NCBI RefSeq assembly: GCF_000716535.1
Contig: NZ_JNWV01000031.1
Location: forward strand, 1-64,000
DNA length: 64,000 nt
Direction of reading: 5' to 3'
Source of the DNA: Streptomyces flaveolus
GTDB taxonomy: Bacteria > Actinomycetota > Actinomycetes > Streptomycetales > Streptomycetaceae
Position numbers and translations under genes: made by a program. Below the pieces are notes generated by a model. The model was not told the origin of the DNA. It saw only the letters and a list, made by a program, of their open reading frames with translations, and did not search any database. Shown in pieces: positions 8,401-20,394 of this stretch (position 1 is its first letter; each line of letters opens with the position of its first letter).

Positions 8401-9084
8401 GTGAGAACCAGCGGCGACGGTACGGCTGGGGGTGCCCCCGGACGCGGTTTCGGGGAGAGCGGTCCGTACCCGCCCCCGAGCTCGCGGCCGCGTTCAGGCG
8501 GGGGACATGCCCATCCCGGCAGCGCGGTGGAGCACGCTCCGCAGCTGCCGACGGCGGTGCCGAACGGCGGAGGGGTGGCGTCCATGACGTCCGAGGAGAT
8601 CGGCTACCGCGGGCCCACGGCCTGCGCGGCTGCCGGCATCACCTACCGGCAGCTCGACTACTGGGCGCGCACCGGTCTGGTCGAGCCCAGCGTACGGCCC
8701 GCCTACGGGTCGGGCACCCAGCGTCTGTACAGCTTCCGGGACGTCGTCGTCCTGAAGATCGTGAAGCGGTTCCTGGACACCGGGGTGTCGCTGCAGAACA
8801 TCCGAACGGCCGTCCAGCACCTCAGGGAACGCGGTTTCCGTGACCTGGAGCGGATGACCCTGATGAGCGACGGCGCGACCGTGTACGAGTGCACCTCGCC
8901 GGACGAGGTGCACGCCCTGCTCCAGGGCGGTCAGGGCATCTTCGGGATCGCCGTCGGCGTGGTGTGGCGGGACGTGGAAAGCGCCCTCTCCCAGTTGCAC
9001 GGCGAGCGCATCGACACCGGCGAGACCCTCGTCGGACACAACCCCGCGGACGAGCTGGCGCGGCGTCGCAACCGGGCGGTCTGA
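8401..9084 (+). CDS. MerR-family regulator, ResR/McdR (Rv1830)-like
   Basis: 227 aa. About 60 disordered, Gly/Pro-rich residues precede a MerR helix-turn-helix (IGYRGPTACAAAGITYRQLD, then YGSGTQRLYSFRDVVVLKIV), a dimerisation helix and a short C-terminal domain ending in RRRNRAV. Orthologue by position and sequence of Rv1830, a cell-cycle/antibiotic-resilience regulator in mycobacteria. GTG 8401 has a good ribosome binding site; an internal ATG at 8584 just before the HTH is the alternative if the Gly-rich part is not translated. Confidence 0.8.
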   Translation: MRTSGDGTAGGAPGRGFGESGPYPPPSSRPRSGGGHAHPGSAVEHAPQLPTAVPNGGGVASMTSEEIGYRGPTACAAAGITYRQLDYWARTGLVEPSVRPAYGSGTQRLYSFRDVVVLKIVKRFLDTGVSLQNIRTAVQHLRERGFRDLERMTLMSDGATVYECTSPDEVHALLQGGQGIFGIAVGVVWRDVESALSQLHGERIDTGETLVGHNPADELARRRNRAV

Positions 9085-9150
9085 CCGACGCACTCCCGCG
9101 GGGCGCTCCGGCATCACCCGTTGTCAGTGCCGTGGTGCAGCATCGGAGAT

Positions 9151-10641
9151 GTGAGAAACGCGCCCACGATCCTGCATCTCGACATGGATGCCTTCTTCGC
9201 CTCGGTGGAGCAGGCGTCCAAGCCGAGCCTGCGCGGGAAGGCGGTCGTCGTGGGCGGGCTCGGTCCTCGCGGGGTGGTCGCCACCGCGTCGTACGAGGCA
9301 CGGGTGTTCGGGGTGCGCTCGGCGATGCCCATGGCCCAGGCGCGCCGGCTGGTTCCCAACGCCGCCTATCTGGTGCCGCGCTTCACGCTGTACCGGGCGA
9401 TCAGCGAGCAGGTGATGGCGCTGCTGCGGGAGCTGTCACCGCTGGTCGAGCCGCTGAGTCTGGACGAGGCGTTCGTGGACCTGGAGGCCGGGAGAGCGGC
9501 CTGGGACGAGGAGTCGGCGCGGCGGGCCGGGGAGAAGCTGCGCGCGGACATCCGGGCGGTCACCGGGCTCACCGGATCGGTGGGGCTCGCCGCCTCCAAG
9601 ATGCTCGCGAAGATCGCCTCCGAGCAGGCCAAGCCGGACGGCCTGGTGCTCATCGAGCCGGGCACGGAGCGGGCGCTGCTGGCGCCGATGCCGGTGCGCA
9701 CCCTGCCGGGGGTCGGACCGGCCACCGGTGACCATCTGCGCAGGGCCGGGATCACCACGGTGGAGGAGCTGGCGCAGGCCGGCGAGGACGAACTGGTCCG
9801 GCTGCTCGGCAAGGCGCACGGGCAGGCGCTGTACGCCATGGCCCTGGCCCGGGACGAGCGGCCCGTGGTGGCCGAGCGGGAGGCCAAGTCGGTGTCGGTG
9901 GAGGACACGTACGACGTGGACATCCACGACCGGCTGCGGGTCGGTCTGGAGGTGCAGCGGCTGGCCGACCGGTGCGTGCGGCGGCTGCGCGAGGCCGGGC
10001 TGTCCGGGCGGACCATCGTGCTGAAGGTGCGGCGGTACGACTTCTCCACCCTGACCCGCTCCGAGACGCTCAGGGGGCCCACGGACGACCCCGTGGTCAT
10101 CCGCGAGGCGGCGGCGCGGCTGCTGGACTCCGTGGACACGACAGGCGGGGTGCGACTGCTCGGGGTGGGGGTGTCCGGGCTCGCCGACTACACGCAGGAG
10201 GACCTGTTCGCCCAGGCGGTGCCCTCGCGGGTCGAGGAGGCACCGGAGGAGGCCGTCGCCGAGACCGTCGTGGAGCGGGCGGAGCCTGTCGAGCGGCAGT
10301 GGCGGGCCGGGCAGGATGTGCGGCACGCCGAGTTCGGGCACGGGTGGGTGCAGGGGAGCGGGCTGGGGCGGGTGACCGTGCGGTTCGAGACGCCGCAGTC
10401 CCCTCCGGGGCGGGTGCGGACGTTTCTCGTCGACGATCCCGCGCTGGAGGGTGCTGATCCGCTGCCGTTGGTCCTGGACGCTTCCCGCCCGTTCGCCCGT
10501 CCGGGTCCCCCGGACAGCGACCCGCACGGGGCTGTGCCACGGACCCCGGAAGAAACTCGCGATCAGGTTTCTTCCGAGCCCGCCAGTTTGCCGAAGTCGT
10601 GGTCCGGGACCTTGGGGGATGAGGCCACGTCGAGGCCGTAG
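9151..10641 (+). CDS. dinB: DNA polymerase IV (Y family) with Tudor-like C-terminal tail
   Basis: 496 aa; error-prone translesion polymerase. Metal-binding DMDAFFASVEQ near the start and SLDEAFVDLE show an intact active site; helix-hairpin-helix (TLPGVGPATGDHL) and little-finger domain follow. A sliding-clamp motif QEDLF lies at 349-353. About 130 further residues are unusual for DinB; they include VRHAEFGHGWVQGSGLGRV, resembling the C-terminal Tudor-like fold of PcrA/UvrD helicases that binds RNA polymerase. No LexA-type GAAC-N4-GTTC box is visible upstream. GTG 9151 is chosen because the protein then starts four residues before the conserved ILHLDMDAFF; TTG 9121 is possible. It has no counterpart at this place in the mycobacterial order. 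Confidence 0.85.
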   Translation: MRNAPTILHLDMDAFFASVEQASKPSLRGKAVVVGGLGPRGVVATASYEARVFGVRSAMPMAQARRLVPNAAYLVPRFTLYRAISEQVMALLRELSPLVEPLSLDEAFVDLEAGRAAWDEESARRAGEKLRADIRAVTGLTGSVGLAASKMLAKIASEQAKPDGLVLIEPGTERALLAPMPVRTLPGVGPATGDHLRRAGITTVEELAQAGEDELVRLLGKAHGQALYAMALARDERPVVAEREAKSVSVEDTYDVDIHDRLRVGLEVQRLADRCVRRLREAGLSGRTIVLKVRRYDFSTLTRSETLRGPTDDPVVIREAAARLLDSVDTTGGVRLLGVGVSGLADYTQEDLFAQAVPSRVEEAPEEAVAETVVERAEPVERQWRAGQDVRHAEFGHGWVQGSGLGRVTVRFETPQSPPGRVRTFLVDDPALEGADPLPLVLDASRPFARPGPPDSDPHGAVPRTPEETRDQVSSEPASLPKSWSGTLGDEATSRP

Positions 10642-10934
10642 TGGTGGTAGAGCTGGAGTTCCTGTTCGGGGGAGAGGTGGCGGCCCACGCCGAAGTCGGG
10701 GGCGTCCTTGATCAGGGCGCGGTCGAAGGGGACGTGCAGGGTGCCGTCGACGAGTTCGCTGGGCTCCAGGGGCACGAAGGCGTCCCGGGAGAACAGACCG
10801 GTGCGTATGGCCGCCCATTCGGGCACGCCGGTCGCGTCGTCCAGGTACACCTCGTCGATGGTGCCGATCTTGGTGCCATTGCGGTCGAACGCCTTGCGGC
10901 CGATCAGGTTGCGTGGATCGATGTCGGTCTGCAC
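10563..10934 (-). CDS. PRC-barrel domain protein
   Basis: 123 aa. PRC-barrel fold over residues about 8-90 (NLIGRKAFDRNGTKIGTIDE, VPEWAAIRTG, FVPLEPSEL), followed by a tail ending LAGSEET. Such proteins occur in RNA processing, photosynthetic and stress contexts; role here unknown. GTG 10934 follows GGAGGGAGAGGGACC, a strong ribosome binding site; upstream in-frame codons are therefore not used. It is divergent from the gcvP leader and convergent with dinB, its stop lying inside the 3' end of dinB by about 79 nt. Confidence 0.8.
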   Translation of the reverse strand: MQTDIDPRNLIGRKAFDRNGTKIGTIDEVYLDDATGVPEWAAIRTGLFSRDAFVPLEPSELVDGTLHVPFDRALIKDAPDFGVGRHLSPEQELQLYHHYGLDVASSPKVPDHDFGKLAGSEET

Positions 10935-11060
10935 GGTCCCTCTCCCTCCACGTGGTCGCAACTCATCCGTAAGCACTACAAAAGAGCACATTCAAGGAGG
11001 CGGCCACTCGAAGGCCCCGGCGTTGACCTCGCTGGTAGGCTGACAGCGGCTGCTGACCCC

Positions 11061-11255
11061 GTGCGGGAGAGTCCTCCGACCACCTCGGAGGCGCCGAAGG
11101 AGCAAATCCTCCCCGGAATCTCTCAGGCTCACGTACCGCACGGACGAGGTCACTCTGGAAAGCAGGGCGGATGTCGACGGCTTCCGCCCTCACCGACGGG
11201 GAAAGCCGGTGCTCATGGGCGTCCGGTGAAGCTCTCAGGTCGAGATGACAGAGGG
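11061..11255 (+). promoter_or_regulatory. Tandem glycine riboswitch (gcvP leader)
   Basis: First aptamer: P1 stem GTGCGG (11061-11066)/CCGCAC (11136-11141), core GGGAGAGTC and CCGAAGGAGCAAATCC with AATCTCTCAGGC. Second aptamer: about 11152-11254, CTCTGGAAAGC, CACCGACGGGGAAAGCC and AAGCTCTCAGGT. These are the two conserved glycine-aptamer signatures joined by a short linker, an arrangement in which glycine normally turns expression on. A TAGGCT hexamer at 11036-11041 may be the -10 box. About 67 nt remain before the gcvP ATG as expression platform. Confidence 0.9.
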
Positions 11256-11322
11256 GGAGGCCGTCGGGGTACCCGCGCCGTGGTGCCCCTCGCAGGTCGC
11301 GTCAGACCAGGAGGCCTCCGCA

Positions 11323-14208
<2,886 letters not shown>

Positions 14209-14221
14209 GCGAACCGCTGAC

Positions 14222-14254
14222 GAAGGCCCCACCCGGGTTCCGGGCGGGGCCTTC
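14222..14254. terminator. Bidirectional terminator between gcvP and the molbindin gene
   Basis: GAAGGCCCC-ACCCGG-GTT-CCGGGC-GGGGCCTTC forms a stem of about 15 bp between two convergent genes. Confidence 0.85.
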
Positions 14255-14262
14255 GGGCTTTC

Positions 14263-14682
14263 CTACGCCGTCGCCAGCGCGACCTCGGTCGCCTTGATCA
14301 GGGCGACGACGTCGGAGCCCACGAACAGGCCGAGGTCCCCGGCCGCGTCCTTCGTGATCGCGGCGGTGAGTTCGCCGCCCTCCACGGCGACCCGGACGGT
14401 GGCCATGGCCTCGCCGAGCGAGAGACGGATGACCGTGCCCCGCAGCTGGTTGCGGATCGACAGCCCCTCGACCCGGTTGGCGGCCAGCGAGACCTCCGTC
14501 GCCTTGACCAGGGCGGTCACCGGGGACCCCGGGGCGAGGCCGAGCTGCTCGACGGCTTCCAGGGTGACGGCCGCGGTGAGGTCCTGGCCGCCGGTGAGCC
14601 GGACTTTGACGGTCGCCATGACTTCGCCCGGGTGCACCTCGGTGACGGTGCCGGGCAGCTGGTTGCGGATGCTCAGGGTCAT
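14263..14682 (-). CDS. Double-Mop molbindin (molybdate-binding protein)
   Basis: 139 aa made of two Mop/TOBE repeats of about 68 residues each, both starting LSIRNQLxGTV and ending KATEVxLA. Proteins of this type bind several molybdate or tungstate ions at subunit interfaces and act as a store. ATG 14682 follows GGTGGG. It lies 28 nt downstream of modC in the same direction and most likely is the last gene of the mod operon. Confidence 0.85.
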   Translation of the reverse strand: MTLSIRNQLPGTVTEVHPGEVMATVKVRLTGGQDLTAAVTLEAVEQLGLAPGSPVTALVKATEVSLAANRVEGLSIRNQLRGTVIRLSLGEAMATVRVAVEGGELTAAITKDAAGDLGLFVGSDVVALIKATEVALATA

Positions 14683-14710
14683 GGGCACCCACCGTAGAGC
14701 GCCGGTCCGC

Positions 14711-15934
14711 TCAGGCCGGGTATGCGTGGGTCTGCGTCGCTTTGACCGTCGCCCAGACCGGTGCACCGGGGTGCAGGTCCAGCTCGGCGGCGGCGACCGT
14801 CGTCAGGTCCGCCGCGAGGGGCAGCTCGCCGGTGAGGTCGGCGCGGATCTGGTCGCCGTGCGTCTCCAGGCCGGCGACCTCGCAGCGCCACAGGTTGCGG
14901 GCGCTGGCGCCGGAGGGCCGGTCCCGGAACAGGGTCACGGCGGACGGCGGGAAGGCCACGAACACCGGCCCCGACAACTCCTCCGTGGTCGTGATCGCGG
15001 GCCCGGTGTCGAGCCGTACGGTGTGCCCCGCGGCCTGTCCGCGGTAGAGGTTGAGGCCGACGAGCCGGGCGATGTAGTCCGTGCGCGGGTGGCGGGCGAT
15101 GTCGGCGGGGGTGCCCTCCTGGACGACCCGGCCGTGCTCCACGACCACCAGCCGGTCCGCGAGCACCATGGCGTCCAGCGGGTCGTGGGTGACCAGCACG
15201 GAGACCGCCTCGAACTCGGCCAGGTGGCGGCGGAGCCGGGCGCGGACCTCCAGGCGGGTACGGGCGTCCAGGGCCGCCAGCGGTTCGTCCAGGAGCAGCA
15301 GCCGGGGGCGGGTGGCCAGGGCGCGGGCGAGGGCCACGCGCTGGGCCTGGCCGCCGGACAGGCTTCGCGGTCTGGCGCCCGCGTGGGCGGCCAGGCCCAT
15401 CCGCTCCAGCCACGTCGCCGCCTGCGCGCGGGCCTCCGCCTTGCGGACGCCCTGGCAGCGGGGGCCGAAGGCGACGTTGTCCAGGGCGGACAGGTGGGGG
15501 AAGAGGAGGTAGTCCTGAAAGACGACGCCGACCGGCCGGGACTCCGGGGGCGTGTGGGCCAGGGGGGTTCCGTCCAGGTGGAGGTGACCGTCGGTGAGGG
15601 GGGTGAGGCCGGCGAGGGCGCGCAGGGCGGTGGTCTTGCCGGCGCCGTTGGGGCCCAGCAGGGCGAGGACGTCTCCGGGGGTGGCTCTCAGGGTCACGTC
15701 CAGGCGGAAGGTGCCTCGGTCGACCACGAGGTGGGCGTCGAGGCCGGGGGGCTGGTGCGGGTGTGTGGTGGCCGGCCGGCCTTCGGCGGGCTTCCGGTTT
15801 CCACCCGCAGCACCTGTGCGGGTCTCGTCGTCCGGTGCGGGTGGCCCCTGTGGGTCGGAAGCGCCGTCGGCGGCTGCGGCCGCGTTCCGTGCGGGGTCGG
15901 TGGTGTCGGGGGTCCTGGGGCGGGGTGTCGTCAT
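14711..15934 (-). CDS. modC: Molybdate ABC transporter ATP-binding protein
   Basis: 407 aa. A disordered N-terminal extension of about 55 residues (rich in P, D, T, G), unusual for ModC, precedes the ATPase: Walker A GPNGAGKT, signature LSGGQAQR, Walker B LLLLDEPLAALD, H-loop VTHD. C-terminal Mop/TOBE domain (about 330-407) shared with the neighbouring molbindin. Start ATG overlaps the modB stop (ATGA), giving coupled translation. Confidence 0.9.
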   Translation of the reverse strand: MTTPRPRTPDTTDPARNAAAAADGASDPQGPPAPDDETRTGAAGGNRKPAEGRPATTHPHQPPGLDAHLVVDRGTFRLDVTLRATPGDVLALLGPNGAGKTTALRALAGLTPLTDGHLHLDGTPLAHTPPESRPVGVVFQDYLLFPHLSALDNVAFGPRCQGVRKAEARAQAATWLERMGLAAHAGARPRSLSGGQAQRVALARALATRPRLLLLDEPLAALDARTRLEVRARLRRHLAEFEAVSVLVTHDPLDAMVLADRLVVVEHGRVVQEGTPADIARHPRTDYIARLVGLNLYRGQAAGHTVRLDTGPAITTTEELSGPVFVAFPPSAVTLFRDRPSGASARNLWRCEVAGLETHGDQIRADLTGELPLAADLTTVAAAELDLHPGAPVWATVKATQTHAYPA

Positions 15935-16791
15935 GAGGGTGTCATCCAGCGGTCCCTGAGGCCCGCCAGTACCGCGATCGACACGGTCAGCAGGACCAGG
16001 CTGAGGGAGATGGCGGCCTCGGGGTCGTTCTGCAGGGCCAGGTAGACCGCGAGGGGCATGGTCTGGGTGCGGCCGGGGAAGTTGCCCGCGAACGTGATCG
16101 TCGCGCCGAACTCGCCGAGCGCGCGGGCCCAGGCCAGTACCGCGCCGGCCGCGATGCCGGGCGCGATCAGCGGCAGCGTGACCCGGCGGAACGCGGTGAA
16201 GCGGGAGGCGCCGAGCGTGGTCGCCGCCTCCTCGTAGCGCGGGTCGGCGGCGCGCAGCGTGCCCTCCACGCTGATCACCAGGAACGGCATCGCGACGAAC
16301 GCCTCCGCGATCACGACCCCGGTGGTGGTGAACGGCAGCGTGATGCCGAACCACGCGTCGAGCCACTGCCCGATGACGCCGTTGCGGCCCAGGGCGAGCA
16401 GCAGGGCCACACCGCCGACCACCGGTGGCAGCACCAGCGGGAGGGTCACCAGGGCGCGTACGAGTCCCCGGCCGGGGAACTCCGTACGGGCCAGCAGCCA
16501 GGCCAGTGGCACACCGAGGACGAGGCTGACGGCGGTCGCCGCGGTGGCGCTCACCAGGGAAAGCTGGAGCGCCTGCCACACCTCGGCGCTGGACAGCTGA
16601 TCCGGCAGTCCGCGCCAGGGCGCCCGGACGAGCAGCGCGAGCAGCGGCAGCAGCAGGAACGCCAGGGCCAGCACCCCCGGCAGCAGCAGCGGCAGCGGCG
16701 CCCCGCGCCGGCTCCCCGCGCCGACGCGGCGGCGCCGTGCCCGGCCCGAGCGGGGGCCGGTGGCCGCACCGGGCTCGTCGAGCGAGGTCAC
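15931..16791 (-). CDS. modB: Molybdate ABC transporter permease
   Basis: 286 aa with a basic N-terminus (RARRRRVGAGSRRG) and about six membrane helices. The cytoplasmic EAA loop that docks ModC is seen as EEAATTLGASRFTAFRRVTL. GTG start overlaps the modA stop by 4 nt. Length and motif are typical of ModB. Confidence 0.92.
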   Translation of the reverse strand: MTSLDEPGAATGPRSGRARRRRVGAGSRRGAPLPLLLPGVLALAFLLLPLLALLVRAPWRGLPDQLSSAEVWQALQLSLVSATAATAVSLVLGVPLAWLLARTEFPGRGLVRALVTLPLVLPPVVGGVALLLALGRNGVIGQWLDAWFGITLPFTTTGVVIAEAFVAMPFLVISVEGTLRAADPRYEEAATTLGASRFTAFRRVTLPLIAPGIAAGAVLAWARALGEFGATITFAGNFPGRTQTMPLAVYLALQNDPEAAISLSLVLLTVSIAVLAGLRDRWMTPS

Positions 16792-17612
16792 GGCTTGAGG
16801 AACCCGGCTTCGTCCAGCACCTTCTGGCCCTCGGCGGAGCGTACGAGGGCGATGAACGCCTTGGCGGCCTCGGCGTTCGGCGCGTTCTTCAGCAGCGCGA
16901 TCGGGTAGTCGTTGACGGCACCGGCCGATTCGGGGAACTCCACGCCCTCCACCTTGTCACCCGCGGCCTTCACGTCGGTCCTGTACACCACCGCCGCGTC
17001 GGCCTCCTTCAGCTCCACCTTGGTCAGGGCGCCCTTGACGTCCTGCTCGTAGGAGACCGGCGTGAGCTTCAGCTTGCTCGCGTCCAGGGCCTTCTGGGCG
17101 GCGGCTCCGCACGGCACGGTCCTGTCGCACAGGACGACCTTCAGACCGGCCTCGGTGAGGTCCTTCAGGGAGGACACCTTGTGCGGGTTGCCCGGTACGG
17201 TCGCGATCTCCAACTGGTTGCGGACGAAGGTGACCGGGGTGCCGGCCGTGTCCTGCTTGTCCGTCACGACGGCCATCGTCCTGGGGCTGGCCGCGGCGAA
17301 CACGTCCGCCGGGGCACCGCTGGTGATGTTCGCGGCGAGGGTGTCGCTGCCGCCGAAGTTGAAGCTGACCTTCGTGCCCTGATGCCGCTTCTCGAACTCC
17401 TTGCCCAGGGCCGTGAAGCTCTCCTTCAGCGAGGCCGCCGCGAACACGGTGACCGTGCCGGAGAGCTTCGGGGACGCCGATGTGCCGGAGGGGGAGTCGG
17501 CCGGGCCGGTGGAGTCCGACGAGGAGGAGCAGGCGCTGAGGGCCATCACGGCGACGGCTCCCGCACCGGCCAACTGGAGCAACCGCCGGGGCCGGCGCAC
17601 GGAACGGGTCAT
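16788..17612 (-). CDS. modA: Molybdate-binding lipoprotein
   Basis: 274 aa. Basic start (MTRSVRRPRRLL), hydrophobic segment and lipobox LSAC place it as a membrane-anchored lipoprotein (mature Cys about residue 27). A Ser/Thr/Gly linker leads to the ModA fold: VTVFAAASLKESF, FNFGGSDTLA, PADVFAAAS. Two extra cysteines (VVLCDRTVPCGAAA) may form a disulfide. ATG 17612 has AAGGAG about 13 nt upstream. First of three overlapping mod genes. Confidence 0.93.
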   Translation of the reverse strand: MTRSVRRPRRLLQLAGAGAVAVMALSACSSSSDSTGPADSPSGTSASPKLSGTVTVFAAASLKESFTALGKEFEKRHQGTKVSFNFGGSDTLAANITSGAPADVFAAASPRTMAVVTDKQDTAGTPVTFVRNQLEIATVPGNPHKVSSLKDLTEAGLKVVLCDRTVPCGAAAQKALDASKLKLTPVSYEQDVKGALTKVELKEADAAVVYRTDVKAAGDKVEGVEFPESAGAVNDYPIALLKNAPNAEAAKAFIALVRSAEGQKVLDEAGFLKP

Positions 17613-17654
17613 CACGGAGCTACTCCTTGGTTGTCGAACGACTGTCGCGCCCGG

Positions 17655-17677
17655 GCACGGCCGAGTAGTGGCCGTGC
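17655..17677. promoter_or_regulatory. Perfect dyad at the presumed modA transcription start
   Basis: GCACGGCC (17655-17662) and GGCCGTGC (17670-17677) flank a 7-nt loop. On the minus strand the dyad begins a few bases after TATCAT, where transcription should begin. It fits an operator, or alternatively a leader hairpin 43-65 nt before the modA ATG. Confidence 0.5.
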
Positions 17678-17681
17678 GGTG

Positions 17682-17710
17682 ATGATACTGCCGCATCTGC
17701 CAGGTGGAAG
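17682..17710 (-). promoter_or_regulatory. Possible modABC promoter
   Basis: On the minus strand CTTCCA (17710-17705), 17-nt spacer, TATCAT (17687-17682). The -35 match is weak; the -10 match is good. Confidence 0.4.
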
Positions 17711-17812
17711 TCTTCTGTTGCATCGCATGAGCTGGGCCCTCTCGGCTTCCAGCTCGCATGTGCGTTTGTACGGCGCTCGTCGACCCGAGGTGTGACGGCC
17801 CAACGTGCCCGG

Positions 17813-18208
17813 TCAGGTCCGGTCGATGTGCACGTTCGTGGACTTCACGCGCGCGGTGGCCTCCATGCCCACCTCCAGGCCCAGTTCCTCCACCGCCTCC
17901 CGGGTCAGCAGCGAGACGAGCCGGTGCGGGCCCGCCTGGATCTCCACCTGGGCGGCGACGTCGCCGAGCTTGATCGCGGTGACGATGCCGGGGAAGGCGT
18001 TGCGGGCCGAGGTGTACGAGGTGTCCTCCTCGGCGGCGCTCGCCTTGGCCAGTTCGACCGAGAACGCGGCGAGGTCCCTGCCGTCGATGAGCCGCCGTCC
18101 GGATTCGTCGCGGTGCGTGGCCACCCGGCCCGCGTCGGCCCAGCGGCGGGCGGTGTCCGGGCTGACGCCGAGCAGCCGCGCGGCCTGACCGATCGTGTAG
18201 GACTGCAT
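17813..18208 (-). CDS. HTH-Mop/TOBE molybdate-responsive regulator
   Basis: 131 aa. N-terminal excisionase/MerR-like helix-turn-helix (SYTIGQAARLLGVSPDTARR, residues 3-55) joined to one Mop/TOBE domain (about 65-131; NAFPGIVTAIKLGDVAAQVE) that should bind molybdate. Functionally comparable to ModE but with a different DNA-binding domain. It lies 200 nt upstream of modA in the same orientation, with a dyad between them. ATG 18208 is used; GTG 18217 would add three residues. It probably senses molybdate and represses the mod operon, but this is inferred. Confidence 0.8.
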   Translation of the reverse strand: MQSYTIGQAARLLGVSPDTARRWADAGRVATHRDESGRRLIDGRDLAAFSVELAKASAAEEDTSYTSARNAFPGIVTAIKLGDVAAQVEIQAGPHRLVSLLTREAVEELGLEVGMEATARVKSTNVHIDRT

Positions 18209-18322
18209 GCCGGTCACGATAGGGCCACGTACCCGGGAACCGTGGGCGCGGGTCGGCCGTCGGAGGTGCCGTGATCGCGCCGTACCGTGCGCGGTTCCAG
18301 CGTTCCGGCCGCGCGGCTCGGC

Positions 18323-20281
18323 TCAGCCCGTGTGCACCCGTGGCCGGAGTTCGCGGTCCGGTTCCGCCTCGCGCAGTACTTCGCGGGTGACCGGGGCGAC
18401 CTCGCCCTGGCCGAAGAGGAAGAACCGGAGGAAGTTGGCGAACGGATTGCCCTCGGTCCACTCGAAGTAGATGTGCGGGGTGCAGCCGGTGACGTCACGG
18501 ACGTGCAGCAGCAGTGCGGCGAGGGCGTTCGGGATGGAGGCGGACTCCAGCGTCAGCACCCGGTAGCGGCCGTGCAGCACCTCGCCACGGACGGTGAGGC
18601 CCGCCTCGAACTCGGAGGGGTCGGTGACCGTGACCTCGACGAAGACGAAGTCCTCCTGCTCGGGCATGTCGTTGTCGGCGCGGATCTGCTCGATCTTGTC
18701 GCGGTACTCGGCCTTGTCCCGGCGGTCCGGCTCGTTGGCGATGAACCGCATCTTGCGGCTGGCCATGTCCCGTATGAAGCGTTCCGCCATGGGATCGAGC
18801 GACACGCTGGTGACGCGCAGCTCGAAGGCGCGGGCCAGCCGGGACAGCAGGGAGACCAGGACGATGCCCGCGATGAAACAGGCACCGATCTTCACGCCGT
18901 CCGGGCGCTCGATGACGTTCACGACGGTCGTGTAGAGGAACACCACCGAGATCACCGCGAACGTGACGGTCCAGCCGCGCTGTCCCGCCTTGCGCGCGGC
19001 GATGGTCACGGCGATCGCGGCCGAGCTGATCAGCACCAGCACACCGGTGGCGTAGGCGCCGCCCTGCTTGTCGACGTTGGCGTCGAAGATCCAGGTCACC
19101 AGGAAGGCCACCAGGGTGAAGACGATGACCATCGGGCGCACGGCCCGCGCCCAGTGCGGCGCCATGCCGTAGCGGGGCAGATAGCGCGGCATCAGGTTGA
19201 GCAGGCCGGCCATGGCGGAGGCGCCCGCGAACCACAGGATGGCGATGGTCGAGACGTCGTACACCGTGCCGAAGGCGTTGCCCAGGTACTCGTGCGCGAG
19301 GTAGGCGAGCGCGCGGCCGTTGGCCTGGCCGCCCGTCTTGAACTCCTTCTCCGGGATCAGCAGCGTGGTGATGAAGCTCGTGGCGATCAGGAAGCAGCTC
19401 ATGATCAGCGCGGCGGTGGTCAGCAGCTTCTTGGTGTCCCGGATCCGGCCGACGGGCCGCTCTTCGGTGTCGCCGGCGTCGCCCTTCACATGCGGCATGA
19501 CGGCGACACCGGTCTCGAAGCCCGACAGGCCCAGGGCGAGCTTCGGGAAGACGATCAGTGCCACGCCGATCATCGCGAAGACGTTCCCGTGCTGCGTGGT
19601 CAGCGCGCTGCTCCAGTCCATGATCACGTGCCCGGCGGTGACGACGTGCCATATGCCGGTGATCACGACGACGAGGTTGAGCAGGAGGTACACGCCCACC
19701 AGGGCGACCGCGACCCCGATCGCCTCCAGGAAGCCCTTGAGGAAGACGGCGCCGAGCAGTGCCACGAGGAACAGCGTGATCACCATCTGCTTGCCCTGCA
19801 GGGCCTCCGTCAGATGCGGGTTCTCCACCAGGTGGGTGGAGGCGTCGGCGGCGGACAGCGTGATGGTGATGAGGAAGTCCGTCGCCGCGAAGCCCAGCAG
19901 CGTGAGCACGAACAGCTTGCCCTGCCAGAACGACAGCAGCCGCTCCAGCATCGCGATCGAGCCCTCGCCGCGCGGGCTCTCCTCGGCGACCCTTCGGTAG
20001 ACCGGCAGCGCGCCGGCCAGCGTCACGACGACGAGCACGATGGTCGCCACGGGCGACAGCAGACCGGCGGCCAGGGCCGCGATGCCGGGCTGGTAGCCGA
20101 GGGTGGAGAAGTAGTCGACACCGGTCAGGCACATCACCCGCCACCAGCGCTGTCCCTGGTGCGGGGGCTCCGGCTCGGCGTGGGGTCCGGTGTGGCCACC
20201 GCCCTTGCCCATGTCGGACAGGCCCTCCAGCATCCACGCGCGCAGGCGGCTGGTACTGGGAGGGCGCTCGGTCGTGACCAT
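18323..20281 (-). CDS. APC-superfamily amino acid/cation permease
   Basis: 652 aa. After about 45 cytoplasmic residues come about 12 membrane helices (first near [20 protein letters not shown]), then a cytoplasmic C-terminal domain of about 170 residues ([20 protein letters not shown] onward) with an RCK/USP-like mixed alpha-beta look. The large soluble tail and YQPGIA motif recall KimA/Kup-like potassium or amino acid carriers. Substrate is not decidable from sequence. ATG 20281 has AGGAG upstream. No c-di-AMP riboswitch was recognised in the leader. Confidence 0.75.
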   Translation of the reverse strand: MVTTERPPSTSRLRAWMLEGLSDMGKGGGHTGPHAEPEPPHQGQRWWRVMCLTGVDYFSTLGYQPGIAALAAGLLSPVATIVLVVVTLAGALPVYRRVAEESPRGEGSIAMLERLLSFWQGKLFVLTLLGFAATDFLITITLSAADASTHLVENPHLTEALQGKQMVITLFLVALLGAVFLKGFLEAIGVAVALVGVYLLLNLVVVITGIWHVVTAGHVIMDWSSALTTQHGNVFAMIGVALIVFPKLALGLSGFETGVAVMPHVKGDAGDTEERPVGRIRDTKKLLTTAALIMSCFLIATSFITTLLIPEKEFKTGGQANGRALAYLAHEYLGNAFGTVYDVSTIAILWFAGASAMAGLLNLMPRYLPRYGMAPHWARAVRPMVIVFTLVAFLVTWIFDANVDKQGGAYATGVLVLISSAAIAVTIAARKAGQRGWTVTFAVISVVFLYTTVVNVIERPDGVKIGACFIAGIVLVSLLSRLARAFELRVTSVSLDPMAERFIRDMASRKMRFIANEPDRRDKAEYRDKIEQIRADNDMPEQEDFVFVEVTVTDPSEFEAGLTVRGEVLHGRYRVLTLESASIPNALAALLLHVRDVTGCTPHIYFEWTEGNPFANFLRFFLFGQGEVAPVTREVLREAEPDRELRPRVHTG

Positions 20282-20365
20282 CGGCGTGCTCCTGATGTGC
20301 GGCTCAGCTCTTTGCGGCCATCACGCGGACGGCGGCACCAGCGTAAGCAGAGCGTGACGCCTGGG

Positions 20366-20394
20366 CCTATGGATCACGGCTCGGGCGGCGTCAA
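20366..20394 (-). promoter_or_regulatory. Promoter of the APC permease gene
   Basis: Minus strand: TTGACG (20394-20389), 17-nt spacer, CATAGG (20371-20366); predicted start near 20359, leaving an 80-nt leader before the ATG at 20281. The rest of 20282-20530 shows nothing else. Confidence 0.45.

Noticed and set aside
9085..9150. SOS (LexA) box before dinB
   Set aside because: No GAAC-N4-GTTC-like sequence in the upstream region.
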